This document shows positions 1-8,967 of a stretch of 64,000 nucleotides of DNA, piece by piece (positions within the stretch are counted from its first letter, which is position 1; every line of letters starts with the position of its first letter). The DNA is from Paenibacillus illinoisensis NBRC 15959 (GTDB lineage: Bacteria > Bacillota > Bacilli > Paenibacillales > Paenibacillaceae). The translations under genes and the position numbers were made by a program. Under the pieces are notes generated by a model, which saw only the letters and a list, made by a program, of their open reading frames with translations, was not told the DNA's origin and did no database searches. The DNA lies in contig NZ_BIME01000003.1 of the NCBI RefSeq assembly GCF_004000925.1, positions 62,001 to 126,000 of the forward strand, written 5' to 3'.

Positions 1-90
1 AACAAGAAGCAGATCGCTAATCTCTCTCGGTAAATGCATCGCTTTCACATATGCTTCATCATATTGAATACGAGTTACTGCATTCTCCAT
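1..90 (-). CDS. Hypothetical protein, 3' part outside window
   Basis: Only the first 30 codons are visible, beginning MENAVTRIQYDEAYVKAMHL and running off the left edge. The start ATG at 90-88 is preceded by a GGGGAGGATGG ribosome binding site, so the start is well supported. I do not recognise the family. The fragment is hydrophilic with no signal peptide. It is transcribed in the same direction as ychF but lies beyond the ychF terminator, so it is probably a separate unit. Confidence 0.5.
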   Translation of the reverse strand, partial: MENAVTRIQYDEAYVKAMHLPREISDLLLV

Positions 91-236
91 TGTCCATCCT
101 CCCCATGCCCTTTTCCTCTATTATATCCACACTGCGCAAACAATCCAGTATAAGCAGAACAAGCGGGTTGCCAGCACGGATCCTTCCCTCCTATTCTCGC
201 CTATTCCTCTGATCTGCGCGTTACACCCTTCATCAC

Positions 237-274
237 AAATAAAAAAACCTGCCATCTTCAGGGAAGACAGCAGG
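237..274 (-). terminator. Intrinsic terminator of ychF
   Basis: The arms at 248-259 and 263-274 form a 12-bp stem with two G-U wobbles and a 3-nt loop. Read on the minus strand, the stem is followed by seven T residues. It lies about 45 bp after the ychF stop codon. Confidence 0.85.
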
Positions 275-320
275 GCTGTTCGTGTCTATCATGTACTGCT
301 TAGATTGATTGGTTATACGC

Positions 321-1421
321 TTATACGTTGAAACGGAAGTGCATAACATCTCCGTCATTGACAACATATTCTTTACCTTCCAAACGAAGCTGTCCGCGTT
401 CTTTGGCACCGTTCATGGAACCAGCTGCAACCAGGTCTTCGTAGGAAACAACTTCTGCACGAATGAATCCGCGCTCGAAGTCCGTATGAATTACACCCGC
501 TGCGCCCGGTGCTTTTGTACCCTTGCGGATCGTCCACGCACGAACTTCCTGTACACCTGCCGTGAAGTATGTGTACAGACCCAGCAGCTTGTATGCGGCT
601 TTGATCAACAAGTTCAGACCGGAATCCTCGATACCGAGCTCTTCCAGGAACATTTGCTTATCTTCGCCTTCCAGCTCGGAGATTTCTTCTTCGACTTTTG
701 CACTGATCGGCACCACTTCTGCATTTTCAGCAGCCGCGAATTCTCTTACTTTTTGCACATAGGCATTGTTCGCCACATCACCGATTTCATCCTCGGCTAC
801 GTTAGCTGCATACAGAACCGGCTTCAGGGTAAGCAGGTGCAGATCACGTACGATCAGACGCTCTTCGTCTGTCAATTCCATGCTGCGTGCCGGCTTATCT
901 TCGTACAGAACTGCCTTCACTTTCTCCAGTACTTCCACTTCTTGAGCAGCCTGCTTGTTGCCGCCCTTCATGTTTTTCTTGGAGCGTTCGATTTTTTTCT
1001 CAACACTCTCGATATCAGCCAGGATCAGCTCCAGATTAATCGTCTGGATGTCGCTTACCGGGTCAATTTTGCCATCTACGTGAGTGATATTCTCATCAAC
1101 AAAGCAACGTACCACGTGAACAATCGCATCCACTTCACGAATGTGGGCAAGAAACTTGTTACCCAAACCTTCGCCTTTACTTGCCCCGCGCACAAGACCT
1201 GCGATATCTACGAATTCAAACGCTGTGGGTACTGTCTTCTTCGGTACAACGAGTTCTGTCAATTTGTCCAAACGCTCGTCCGGTACTTCAACGATCCCCA
1301 CGTTCGGGTCAATCGTACAGAACGGATAGTTTGCCGACTCGGCACCTGCTTGTGTAATTGCGTTAAACAGAGTGGATTTACCAACGTTTGGCAGGCCCAC
1401 GATTCCAGCTTTCAAAGCCAT
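321..1421 (-). CDS. ychF: YchF/OLA1 family redox-responsive ATPase
   Basis: This 366-residue protein is the usual full length for YchF, an Obg-like P-loop enzyme that prefers ATP and associates with ribosomes. The P-loop GLPNVGKST is at residues 9-17 and the switch-II region DIAGL starts at residue 72. The G4 motif reads NVAE instead of NKxD, the family hallmark linked to ATP rather than GTP specificity. The C-terminal part (from about residue 280) corresponds to the TGS domain. The start ATG has an AGGAGT site upstream. The gene lies 107 bp downstream of a GNAT gene on the same strand and ends in its own terminator. It is a housekeeping gene with no oddities. Confidence 0.95.
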   Translation of the reverse strand: MALKAGIVGLPNVGKSTLFNAITQAGAESANYPFCTIDPNVGIVEVPDERLDKLTELVVPKKTVPTAFEFVDIAGLVRGASKGEGLGNKFLAHIREVDAIVHVVRCFVDENITHVDGKIDPVSDIQTINLELILADIESVEKKIERSKKNMKGGNKQAAQEVEVLEKVKAVLYEDKPARSMELTDEERLIVRDLHLLTLKPVLYAANVAEDEIGDVANNAYVQKVREFAAAENAEVVPISAKVEEEISELEGEDKQMFLEELGIEDSGLNLLIKAAYKLLGLYTYFTAGVQEVRAWTIRKGTKAPGAAGVIHTDFERGFIRAEVVSYEDLVAAGSMNGAKERGQLRLEGKEYVVNDGDVMHFRFNV

Positions 1422-1484
1422 GTATATGACAACTCCTCATTCATTACTTGTTCGGTATGGATAATCTTATACATTATATATGAC

Positions 1485-1515
1485 AAACCCGGAGGCATCA
1501 AGGAACTTCGGGTTT
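1485..1515 (-). terminator. Possible weak terminator after GNAT gene
   Basis: The arms AAACCCG and CGGGTTT (1485-1491 and 1509-1515) can pair, closing a loop of about 17 nt. The T-run that follows on the minus strand is short. It sits between the GNAT stop and ychF, so it may only partly separate the two. Confidence 0.4.
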
Positions 1516-1528
1516 CGTTTCTGCATGA

Positions 1529-1999
1529 TTACCGTTTAAGTTCCTTGTACATCGTCAGATCAGTGATCTCGTATCCCATCTTGCGATACAAGCTACTCGC
1601 CCGCACATTATGTCCAAACACATGCAAACCAATTCGATCCACCTGAAGACGGCGTGCCGCTTGTTCAAGTGCTTCCATCGTTTCGGTACCATACCCCTTG
1701 CCCCGATATGCTTCTTCGACAACAATATCGAGCAAGAAGGCTTCCTTACCCCGGCGATTGTCCGTAATGTTAAACCAGATGTACCCCACATTGCCGTCTA
1801 CCGGATGCACCAGGTTATAGATGAAGGCTCCAGGCGTATTCAGTCCTTCAGGCAAATAGCGATCATAAGATGCCTCAGCGAGCTCCTGCGCTTCTTCCTC
1901 CGCCCATGCCCCTGCTTCTACTTTCTCAACTGCAAAATCCGTAATTGAACGCTTTCGGAAATTCGCAAACTCTTGATCATTCATGGATATAAGCTCCAT
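1529..1999 (-). CDS. GNAT family N-acetyltransferase
   Basis: This protein is 156 residues from the chosen start. The acetyl-CoA binding segment reads EEAYRGKGYGTETMEALEQ (Q/RxxGxG/A pattern), and the C-terminal LYRKMGYE motif is typical of GNAT enzymes. I chose the ATG at 1999, which has a GGGAGGG site about 6 nt upstream, over the in-frame ATG at 2020, which would add seven residues and lacks a good site. The substrate is unknown. The gene is divergent from the small membrane protein at 2159 and upstream of ychF. Confidence 0.85.
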   Translation of the reverse strand: MELISMNDQEFANFRKRSITDFAVEKVEAGAWAEEEAQELAEASYDRYLPEGLNTPGAFIYNLVHPVDGNVGYIWFNITDNRRGKEAFLLDIVVEEAYRGKGYGTETMEALEQAARRLQVDRIGLHVFGHNVRASSLYRKMGYEITDLTMYKELKR

Positions 2000-2158
2000 A
2001 GTATTCCCTCCCGGGTTCAAATTCCGTATTCGATTTTTCTAAGTCTTGATCTAAATGAAACGATTTATTGTTCATCATACATGAAGTGGAAAAAAATCTG
2101 CATAACTTTTATCAGACTTCCATTGTTTATTCACCATAACGAGAGGAGCAAATATAAG

Positions 2159-2593
2159 ATGAACAGACGTCGCAAACGACCTTCAAGGAAAATCATCATT
2201 CTCTTGGCGGGTGTGGTTATCTTCATTGCAATCATCATCGGTATGGCTTATCCAACCATAGACCAATTCCGATCGCTAAGGATCACCATTCACAATCAAT
2301 CAGACTTCGATCTTGCAAATGTCAATGCAAGTCTGGTCCAAGGTGAAGGCCCGGTTAACAGCGAAAGAGATGGCTCCGTGTACAAGCTGAAAAAGGATAT
2401 CGCCAGCGGTAAAAAAGTAAAGTTCGCCCCTAGGCTTAGTCCTTCCGGGGAATCATCCGTTCACCTACAATTTACGGATAGCCGAGGGGAAATTCATACC
2501 AAAGTCGTCTGTGGTTACACGGAGTATCTATCCGGCAATACCTATGTCACCGTAACCAACGACAATATCACGGTAAAAGAAGAGTGTTGGTAA
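2159..2593 (+). CDS. Small membrane-anchored or secreted protein of unknown function
   Basis: This protein has 144 residues. It has a basic N-terminus (MNRRRKRPSRK) followed by one hydrophobic helix at about residues 12-30, a signal anchor or uncleaved signal. The rest is a soluble extracytoplasmic domain rich in Thr, Ser and Asn. Two cysteines (in VVCGY and the terminal EECW) could form a disulfide. I do not recognise the family; the predicted domain is beta-rich. The longer frame from 1973 is not used, because GAGAGGAG at 2141-2148 places the start at 2159. Confidence 0.7.
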   Translation: MNRRRKRPSRKIIILLAGVVIFIAIIIGMAYPTIDQFRSLRITIHNQSDFDLANVNASLVQGEGPVNSERDGSVYKLKKDIASGKKVKFAPRLSPSGESSVHLQFTDSRGEIHTKVVCGYTEYLSGNTYVTVTNDNITVKEECW

Positions 2594-2612
2594 TCCTTCT
2601 GTCTTTTCATAA

Positions 2613-2665
2613 TAAAAAAGGGGCTTACCCGATGTCATGAGCATGAACATGACAAGGTTGCCCCT
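2613..2665 (-). terminator. Terminator of the carotenoid operon
   Basis: The outer arms AGGGGC (2619-2624) and GCCCCT (2660-2665) enclose an inner GTCATG/CATGAC pair. On the minus strand the hairpin is followed by a run of T residues. It lies 9 bp after the isomerase stop codon and ends the eight-gene operon. Confidence 0.8.
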
Positions 2666-2673
2666 CTTCCGTA

Positions 2674-3741
2674 TTAACGCCGCTCGACCAATCGCTCTGT
2701 CTGCTGCAAATCTTCGATTCGCCCGGCTCCGATACCGAACATGACCGTACGAAGTTCGAACTCTACCTGCTCCAGCCGACCATCCAGCGCTTCATCCGAA
2801 GCCACTGCGGATTCGAGCAAGGAACGACCGAAACCGGCCAGGTCTGCACCCAGCGCGAGCGCCTTGGCTGCATCCACTCCATGATGAAGTCCGCCGCTGC
2901 CAATCAGTACTCCTTCCGGATTCAGTGCTCTGACTTCCCGGATGCACTCGGCAGTCGGAATGCCCCAATCGGCAAAAGCTTCGGCTGCTGCCCTGCGAAC
3001 CGGGTTGTTGTTCCGGTATTTCTCCACCTGTACCCAGCTGGTGCCTCCAGCTCCGGCCACGTCGATAAATGCCGCACCCGCTTCATACAGCCGCTGTGCC
3101 GTTATTCCATCAATGCCCCAGCCTACTTCCTTCACTCCAACAGGTACATCCATCGTACGGCACAGGTCTTCAATCCGGTTCAACAACCCGCTGAAGTCCG
3201 TATTGCCCTCCGGCTGGAAGATCTCCTGCAAACCGTTCAGATGCAGTACCAGCACATCCGCACCAGCGATCTCAACCGCACGCTGGAAGTCGGCAGTGTT
3301 GAAGCCGTAATTCAACTGCACTGCACCCAGGTTGGCGATTACCGGGATGTCAGGGGCCCAGCGCCGTACATCGAAGGTCGGTGCCAGTTCAGGTTGTTCT
3401 ACTGCTGCCCGTATGGAACCTACGCCAAGCGCCCAGCCTCTGGCATTGGCCACGCGGGCAAGCCGCTCGTTAATGGCGCCAGTCGTTTGGCTTCCACCCG
3501 TCATCGAGCTGATGAGCAGCGGTGTACGAACCTCTTTTCCCATAAAAACGGTATCCAGACTGACCTCATCAAAATTCAGTTCAGGCAGGGGATTATGACG
3601 AAATACGTACCGCTCCATTCCGCTCGTGATCCCTTCTCCTGCAACATTCTCTTCCAGACAGAGGCGCACATGCTCCAGCTTCCGTTCCCCCGTAGCCACC
3701 TCGGGAAGCAGCCGCTTGCCGGCTCGCTCTTGTTCATTCAT
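2674..3741 (-). CDS. fni: Type 2 isopentenyl-diphosphate delta-isomerase (FMN-dependent)
   Basis: This 355-residue protein interconverts isopentenyl and dimethylallyl diphosphate, supplying the allylic starter for isoprenoid chains. The family is an FMN/NADPH-dependent TIM barrel. Visible signatures are RKLEHV near the N-terminus, SSMTGGS at about 78-84, GVGSIRAA, and the phosphate-binding GSGGLHHG region near residue 282. A GGAGGT site precedes the ATG. It is the last gene of the carotenoid operon, separated by 231 bp from the upstream crtP-like gene. That gap could hold a secondary promoter, but I could not identify a convincing one. Its presence suggests precursor supply is co-regulated with pigment synthesis. 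Confidence 0.93.
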   Translation of the reverse strand: MNEQERAGKRLLPEVATGERKLEHVRLCLEENVAGEGITSGMERYVFRHNPLPELNFDEVSLDTVFMGKEVRTPLLISSMTGGSQTTGAINERLARVANARGWALGVGSIRAAVEQPELAPTFDVRRWAPDIPVIANLGAVQLNYGFNTADFQRAVEIAGADVLVLHLNGLQEIFQPEGNTDFSGLLNRIEDLCRTMDVPVGVKEVGWGIDGITAQRLYEAGAAFIDVAGAGGTSWVQVEKYRNNNPVRRAAAEAFADWGIPTAECIREVRALNPEGVLIGSGGLHHGVDAAKALALGADLAGFGRSLLESAVASDEALDGRLEQVEFELRTVMFGIGAGRIEDLQQTERLVERR

Positions 3742-3972
3742 GATGAGACCTCCTTATGTGAGAAATTGTGCGGATGGACAGGGACCCCCTGCCGGTTCCG
3801 TTCAATTGAAACACTCCATTTTTTGCTTACTTTTTTGCTTATATGTAACGCATAATTCTGCATGTATAGAATTCCTACTGAGTCGCCGGTGATATCTTCC
3901 ACGCGTCAACTCTACCCAGTATACCGTTCCGGACATGCTAATGAAAGGGCGCACCCGCTCATCTCTGATGAA

Positions 3973-5451
3973 TCACAAGAGCATGGATGCAAGCTGCTCG
4001 CCCACCAGCTGTCCGGATAGCGTTACAATCGGCGTCCCGCCTCCCGGATGCGTCGTTCCACCCACGTACCATAACCCCTGTACATCCCTGCTTTTGTTGC
4101 CGGGGCGAGAGAAGGTCTGCCTCACTGAATTGGAGGAAATCCCGTAGATGGACCCTTGATGCGCCAATGTATCGCGTTCAATATCCTGTGGTGTGTACCG
4201 TATTAATACATCTGATTGCCTTAATCCTGTAATTCCCCGCTGTGCAAGCTTATCCAGTACCAACTCGCCGTAGCGTTCCGTTTGCTCTTCCCAGTTCCAT
4301 GCATCCGACAGATATGGGGCGTTTACCAATATAAACAGATTACTCGCTCCTTCAGGAGCCATGCCTGCCTCCGAATAACCGGAATAACAGATGTAGATGG
4401 TCGGATCCAGCGGCATCCTGCGTTCACGGAAAATATGTTCGAACTCCGGTTCATACCTATCCGGGAAAAAGACAGTATGGTGCAGCAGGGAGTCATACTG
4501 CTTCCGCACGCCAGCCAGTGTCACATAACCGGAAATGGACGGCTCATATTTGCGAATCCTGCGATCACTCATCTGCTTCCGATGTTCCGGCGCAAGCAGA
4601 TGACGGTTTACACTGAGCACATCCCCGTTGGCCACCACCTGATCGGCTTCATGGAAGCCTTGATCCGTATCCACACCTATGACCTTGCCATGACGAACGA
4701 CAATCTGCCGGACCTCGATGCCAGTCATTATCCGTACTCCTTTTTCCTGAGCAAGCTTCGCCATGGCTTTGATCAGCTCATAGGTTCCGCCTTTTACACC
4801 GTATACCCCTTCATCTGCCTCTACATGGCCCATCATCGCGAAGATGGATGGAGCCTGATAAGGTGATGAGCCGACGTAGGTCGCGTAACGGCCAAACATC
4901 GCCAAGGTGTTGGGATGACTAAAATACGACCGCAGGAGCTGATTAAGCTTCACAGCCGGGCGAACGCGCAGCAAACTGCGAAGCATCTGGAGGTTGTACT
5001 TGTCTTTGGCAGTTAGCAGCAGTTTGCCAAGAAAATGACGATCGGCTTCCGCATAAAGTGCTGCAGATTCATCCATGAATGCATCGTAGCGCAGTGCGTC
5101 TTCCGGACTGTACACTGCAATTTGTTCCTCCATCCATTCACGCTTGCCGGACAGATCCACCACGGTACCGTCTGCAAACACATTGCGTGTTCGGGGCTCC
5201 AGCTCATACAGCTGGACGTAATCCTCCATTTTGGTACCCGCATGCTCAAAGACAGAGCGGAAGGTGGAAGGCATCGTAATCGTACTTGGACCGCGGTCAA
5301 AATGATATCCGTTCCGTTCCACTTGCTGCAGCTTGCCACCCACATGTGTCTGACGCTCCAGCATGGTTACCTGTATGCCTTGTGATGCAAGGCGAATGGC
5401 ACAGGACAAGCCACCGAAGCCCGCGCCAATAATGACCACTTTTCTGCTCAA
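3973..5451 (-). CDS. crtP: CrtP-like carotenoid oxygenase, CrtI superfamily
   Basis: This 492-residue FAD-dependent amine-oxidase-fold protein has the N-terminal dinucleotide motif GAGFGGL (8-14) and the C-terminal motif GGTTHPGGGTPIVTLSG. Segments such as YVGSSPYQAPSI and LDPTIYICY resemble, from memory, Staphylococcus aureus CrtP, which oxidises the terminal methyl of diaponeurosporene. This is the basis for calling it the oxygenase-type paralogue among the three CrtI-like proteins here. Its ATG overlaps the glycosyltransferase stop by 4 bp, so translation is probably coupled. Whether it forms an aldehyde, acid or alcohol cannot be read from sequence. Confidence 0.8.
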   Translation of the reverse strand: MSRKVVIIGAGFGGLSCAIRLASQGIQVTMLERQTHVGGKLQQVERNGYHFDRGPSTITMPSTFRSVFEHAGTKMEDYVQLYELEPRTRNVFADGTVVDLSGKREWMEEQIAVYSPEDALRYDAFMDESAALYAEADRHFLGKLLLTAKDKYNLQMLRSLLRVRPAVKLNQLLRSYFSHPNTLAMFGRYATYVGSSPYQAPSIFAMMGHVEADEGVYGVKGGTYELIKAMAKLAQEKGVRIMTGIEVRQIVVRHGKVIGVDTDQGFHEADQVVANGDVLSVNRHLLAPEHRKQMSDRRIRKYEPSISGYVTLAGVRKQYDSLLHHTVFFPDRYEPEFEHIFRERRMPLDPTIYICYSGYSEAGMAPEGASNLFILVNAPYLSDAWNWEEQTERYGELVLDKLAQRGITGLRQSDVLIRYTPQDIERDTLAHQGSIYGISSNSVRQTFSRPGNKSRDVQGLWYVGGTTHPGGGTPIVTLSGQLVGEQLASMLL

Positions 5452-6596
5452 CTATACCGCCTGCCTTTCCAAACGTATCCTTTCCCTGAGCGACCGGCTC
5501 GCCAGGATGCTATTCCAATACCAATCACGCAGGCCATGCTGACAGATTGCAGACTTGCAAGCCACCAGGGTTGCCCGCCCGTCTGATCCGCCACCCTTTT
5601 TACACTCATACCCAGCAGTGTACCAATAAGTCCATACATGATGGCTGCAGAGCTTCCTGATAGTAAACCGAACAGCAATCCAAGAGGAGGGACAATGTAC
5701 ATTAGGGTGTACATGACTAGGGTACCCAGCAGGAGTACATCCCTGCGTCCCGTTCCTTCGTACATGTTCTTCTTATATCCGTTCCATACTTCGGTTCCAT
5801 TCTGATACATCCGCGTGCTGACCAATTCATGCACATCCGCCAGCATAACCGGATGACCTGCACGCTTGACCGCCTTCGCCAGACTCATGTCGTCCACCAG
5901 ATCTCCCTGAATGGCTGCATGGCCACCGGAAGCTTCGTAGCTCGAACGATGAATCAGCAGGAAAGCTCCGGTTGCTGCTACAAATAGCGGACTTGATGAT
6001 CTGCGTATCATGAAGATGGGAAGATGACTGATGATCGTGAATACCATCATCGGTACGACCAGCTTCTCCATCCAGGTCTTGGCCACCTGATAGGGAAACC
6101 CTGTCACCAGACCTTTTCCCAACTCACAGCCGGCAGATACGGTCTGCCGAATAGCCTCTGGCTCAAGCCTTACATCCGCATCAACGAACATAAACCACTC
6201 GCCTTTGGCCTCCTGAACCAGTTGGTGGCACGCATATGACTTGCCCATCCAACCAGGTGGTGGCTCCGCCCCATCAAGGAGACGTACACGCGCATCCCGA
6301 TTCGCAATCTTCTGAACCAAGGCCGCCGTTTCATCCTCGGAACGATCATTCAATACCAGCACTTCCATCCGGTAGCCGGTTGTGTTGCTTGCGAGCACAC
6401 TCTCCAGGCATCCTTCAATATGTAGTCTTTCATTCCGAGCCGGAATCAGGACAGATACGAGCTTATCCTGGTGCAGCAGCTGGTCTGCAGGGAACGAACG
6501 AATTCCGGGAAGACAAGTCGCATTCCAGAGAGCAAAAATCAACTGCACACCGAGTGCAGTTGTTAATATGATCCATAATATCTCGGATGCACTCAT
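5448..6596 (-). CDS. Family 2 glycosyltransferase of carotenoid cluster (CrtQ-like)
   Basis: This 382-residue protein has an N-terminal membrane helix (about 4-22), a GT-A domain with VSVLIPARNE, and metal-binding FVDADV. A later DDMSLAKAVKRAG segment and several C-terminal membrane helices follow. This arrangement matches CrtQ/CruC-type membrane glycosyltransferases that attach a sugar to the oxidised end of a carotenoid. I start at the ATG at 6596, one base after the acyltransferase stop and behind GGGGGG; an in-frame ATG 14 codons upstream has no better site. Its position between a CrtP-like oxidase and an acyltransferase suggests a glycosyl-acyl carotenoid product. Confidence 0.82.
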   Translation of the reverse strand: MSASEILWIILTTALGVQLIFALWNATCLPGIRSFPADQLLHQDKLVSVLIPARNERLHIEGCLESVLASNTTGYRMEVLVLNDRSEDETAALVQKIANRDARVRLLDGAEPPPGWMGKSYACHQLVQEAKGEWFMFVDADVRLEPEAIRQTVSAGCELGKGLVTGFPYQVAKTWMEKLVVPMMVFTIISHLPIFMIRRSSSPLFVAATGAFLLIHRSSYEASGGHAAIQGDLVDDMSLAKAVKRAGHPVMLADVHELVSTRMYQNGTEVWNGYKKNMYEGTGRRDVLLLGTLVMYTLMYIVPPLGLLFGLLSGSSAAIMYGLIGTLLGMSVKRVADQTGGQPWWLASLQSVSMACVIGIGIASWRAGRSGKGYVWKGRRYS

Positions 6597-6597
6597 G

Positions 6598-7359
6598 TTA
6601 ACGGACCCCCCGCTTTCGTGCTGCATCGTATTTTTCACTTGTGGATCTTCCGTTACGAATCAGGGAAACGGCCCCCGGCAGACTCCCTTGTCCGATGCGA
6701 ACCAGCTCCGACTTATGCTCGTCTAACTGCTGTTCCAACACCAGGCCAAGTCTGGCTGCAATCTCTTCGCTCTTCCATACATGCCAGTCTTCCATTAGAG
6801 GCGCACCGGCGAGCATCGAAACCTCCGGCATATCATGCTGAACCATACCATGACACAGGGTCACAGGAACGGCTAGCGTCTGCGGAGAACGGCGAAGCAA
6901 TAGCCCGATGCCTGGGCGAAATCGAATGGGTCTTGCATCCTGATGCAGGATTTCACCCTGCGGAAAGATCCACACCCTTTTGCCGGATTGAAGCAGCCCT
7001 GTTGTGTACTGCATGGTCTTTCGGATTGCAGAAGCGCTCTCCTTGTTGATGGAGTATGCGCCGAGTTTGCGAAAGAAGGCATACTGCTGCAGCTGCCTCT
7101 CTTCCATCATGACGTAATGGTCCCCCGTTGAAGTACGGCGGGATGCATGATAGAGCAGCAGTCCGTCCCACCAGGAGCTATGATTCATGAAATAGAGAAC
7201 TGGCCGGTTCGGGTCAATCGGAGAGACGGAATGGCCGTCAAACTGCGGATCCAGTGTCCCCGATAGTGTGAACGAACGAAAGCGACGACGCAGCAAGTAA
7301 TACTGGTTGTATAAATAAAACATTCGGTTAAATGATTTTGACTTTTCGGCGGGAATCAT
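6598..7359 (-). CDS. PlsC-type 1-acyl acyltransferase of carotenoid cluster
   Basis: This 253-residue protein has the HX4D acyltransferase motif NHSSWWD (H60, D65) and a downstream FPQGEIL block resembling the PlsC FPEGT motif. In this context it probably acylates the sugar attached by the neighbouring glycosyltransferase, the role CrtO plays in staphyloxanthin synthesis, although the fold is only generically PlsC-like. GGGAGC precedes the ATG, which overlaps the upstream gene by about 32 bp. Phospholipid acyltransferase activity is the alternative, but membership of the operon argues for pigment decoration. Confidence 0.8.
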   Translation of the reverse strand: MIPAEKSKSFNRMFYLYNQYYLLRRRFRSFTLSGTLDPQFDGHSVSPIDPNRPVLYFMNHSSWWDGLLLYHASRRTSTGDHYVMMEERQLQQYAFFRKLGAYSINKESASAIRKTMQYTTGLLQSGKRVWIFPQGEILHQDARPIRFRPGIGLLLRRSPQTLAVPVTLCHGMVQHDMPEVSMLAGAPLMEDWHVWKSEEIAARLGLVLEQQLDEHKSELVRIGQGSLPGAVSLIRNGRSTSEKYDAARKRGVR

Positions 7360-8095
7360 AGAACCAGCTCCCTTCTGCTAGCAGCATGCCCACAAGCGCA
7401 ATGATGAAACTGCCTGTGATACCTTCTTTCCATGCGAGCAGACCGAATAACAGGATGAACAGCTGGTACAGCCACTTGGCCCGCAGCAGCGAACTGCGGT
7501 CAGCAGGCATGGCTGGAAGAAAGAGCGACAGGAACGCACCCATAATGAACCAACTGATGTAATTGGTCCAAGGGACGCCATAGAAGCCACCGGGGGCCTC
7601 CCAATGCCAGAAACCTCTGGCGTGCGCAACCGGATCAAGCACCAGATCAAGCAAAATGGCCCAGAAACCGGTCTTGATCGCCCGAATCAGCTTCCCCTTC
7701 CAGGTCGAACCCCCGCCGCTCAATAGAGCGGAATTTCCGACGACTGCAATCCAGGCAAATCCCAGGGTGACCGGTACACTGAATAGATGAATGCCGAAGA
7801 AGTCCGAATAACCGTATTCACCAAAAGGCCATTTCGTATGGACACCGATCCATTCGATCCCCATGCCACCCAGCCACAGAATGGCAGAAGACACCCAGAG
7901 TCCTGGCTGTTTCCATATGACTGACTGGTCGGACATTCCATTCCTTCTTCGTCCCTGATAGATCAGTTCCACGACATAAAGTGCATAGAACACAAGAAAC
8001 AGTCCGTTGGAAAACGATAATTGTTCAGGTACTCCAATGGTTAGCATTAGCGTGGCTCCAATGATGTACCATGCCCAATAGAGACCCTGAATCAT
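7328..8095 (-). CDS. CruF-like carotenoid biosynthesis membrane protein (DUF422)
   Basis: This 255-residue, very hydrophobic protein has about seven membrane helices. Conserved features include the polar segment KWPFGEYGYSD and the acidic DLVLDPVAH motif followed by GFWHWE, which I associate with the CruF/DUF422 family. Members hydrate the C-1',2' double bond of acyclic carotenoids, and homologues occur in C30 clusters of Planococcus-type bacteria. The start overlaps the stop of the synthase gene by one base (TGATG), so translation is coupled. Hydration would create the hydroxyl used for glycosylation, an inference from the neighbouring genes. Confidence 0.78.
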   Translation of the reverse strand: MIQGLYWAWYIIGATLMLTIGVPEQLSFSNGLFLVFYALYVVELIYQGRRRNGMSDQSVIWKQPGLWVSSAILWLGGMGIEWIGVHTKWPFGEYGYSDFFGIHLFSVPVTLGFAWIAVVGNSALLSGGGSTWKGKLIRAIKTGFWAILLDLVLDPVAHARGFWHWEAPGGFYGVPWTNYISWFIMGAFLSLFLPAMPADRSSLLRAKWLYQLFILLFGLLAWKEGITGSFIIALVGMLLAEGSWFYDSRRKVKII

Positions 8096-8967
8096 CAGGA
8101 GACCGCCGTACGGGAAGCCTGATAGGCGAGTACCGGATAACGTTTCACAATGGCTCCTAGCATCTCCAGCTTCAGCTCGTCGGTTACAAATGCCCGTTTG
8201 TTATACACGTCATAGTCGTTACGTTCTACCGCATGTAATATGGTGGAGTAGAAGGCTGCTGCCAGTTCAATGGCAAATGCACTTTCCGTAGGATAGGTCT
8301 CGAGCCGATCCATGCCAAGACGGAACCATTCGAGTGCTGAGGCTTTCAATTCCTGGATGATGGCTACAAACCGTTCGTCCACAATACCCTCTGCCCAATC
8401 CTGTTCGGAGTACCCATGCTTTTCCATAATTTCGAGCGGAACATAACGGCGTGCTCTTGCCCGATCTTCCCCCACGTCACGAATGATGTTGACGATCTGC
8501 ATGCCCTTGCCAAGTGCAATGCCGTTTACGGCCACTTCGGCACCATTGTCATCACGCAGCACAGGAAGCAGCATCTCCCCTACCGTCCCTGCTACAAGAT
8601 AGCAGTAATGTTCCAGCTCCTTCATCGTTGCATAGTGAGTTACCTCGAGATCGGTCATCTGTCCGTCCATCTGCCGAAAGAAAGGTCCTTTGTCCAGGTG
8701 GGGAAAGTTCGAGAATAACCATCTCAATGCAGGCCAGATAAAATGGCCTTCTGCCTCTTCCAGGTATTCAAAATGATCCCGAATCTCATGTATCGTATAC
8801 ATCGACTTCTCTGGTTCATCCACACTGTCATCAATGATGCGGCAGAACGCATAGATCACATACACCGCTTCACGGCGCGGACTGGGCAAACCTCTGAAAG
8901 CCTGATAAAAAGAAGAAGATCCCTTCTGCATCAACTCTTCGCACCTGTTCAAAATCATTTCATTCAT
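8095..8967 (-). CDS. Phytoene/dehydrosqualene synthase family protein
   Basis: This 290-residue head-to-head prenyl transferase has both aspartate-rich motifs: DDSVD after YAFCRII, and DVGED followed by RARRYVP. It would condense two FPP to dehydrosqualene (CrtM) or two GGPP to phytoene (CrtB). The CrtN/CrtP-like neighbours and the lack of a GGPP synthase in the window favour the C30 product. The start ATG at 8967 has AAGGAG 8 nt upstream and overlaps the crtN stop in an ATGA junction. A longer in-frame extension to 9204 lies inside crtN and is not used. Confidence 0.88.
   Translation of the reverse strand: MNEMILNRCEELMQKGSSSFYQAFRGLPSPRREAVYVIYAFCRIIDDSVDEPEKSMYTIHEIRDHFEYLEEAEGHFIWPALRWLFSNFPHLDKGPFFRQMDGQMTDLEVTHYATMKELEHYCYLVAGTVGEMLLPVLRDDNGAEVAVNGIALGKGMQIVNIIRDVGEDRARARRYVPLEIMEKHGYSEQDWAEGIVDERFVAIIQELKASALEWFRLGMDRLETYPTESAFAIELAAAFYSTILHAVERNDYDVYNKRAFVTDELKLEMLGAIVKRYPVLAYQASRTAVS

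Noticed and set aside
309..1646. Long open frame on the plus strand opposite ychF
   Set aside because: It is antisense to a clear ychF gene. The translation is rich in Cys, Phe and His with no domain, as expected of a shadow frame.
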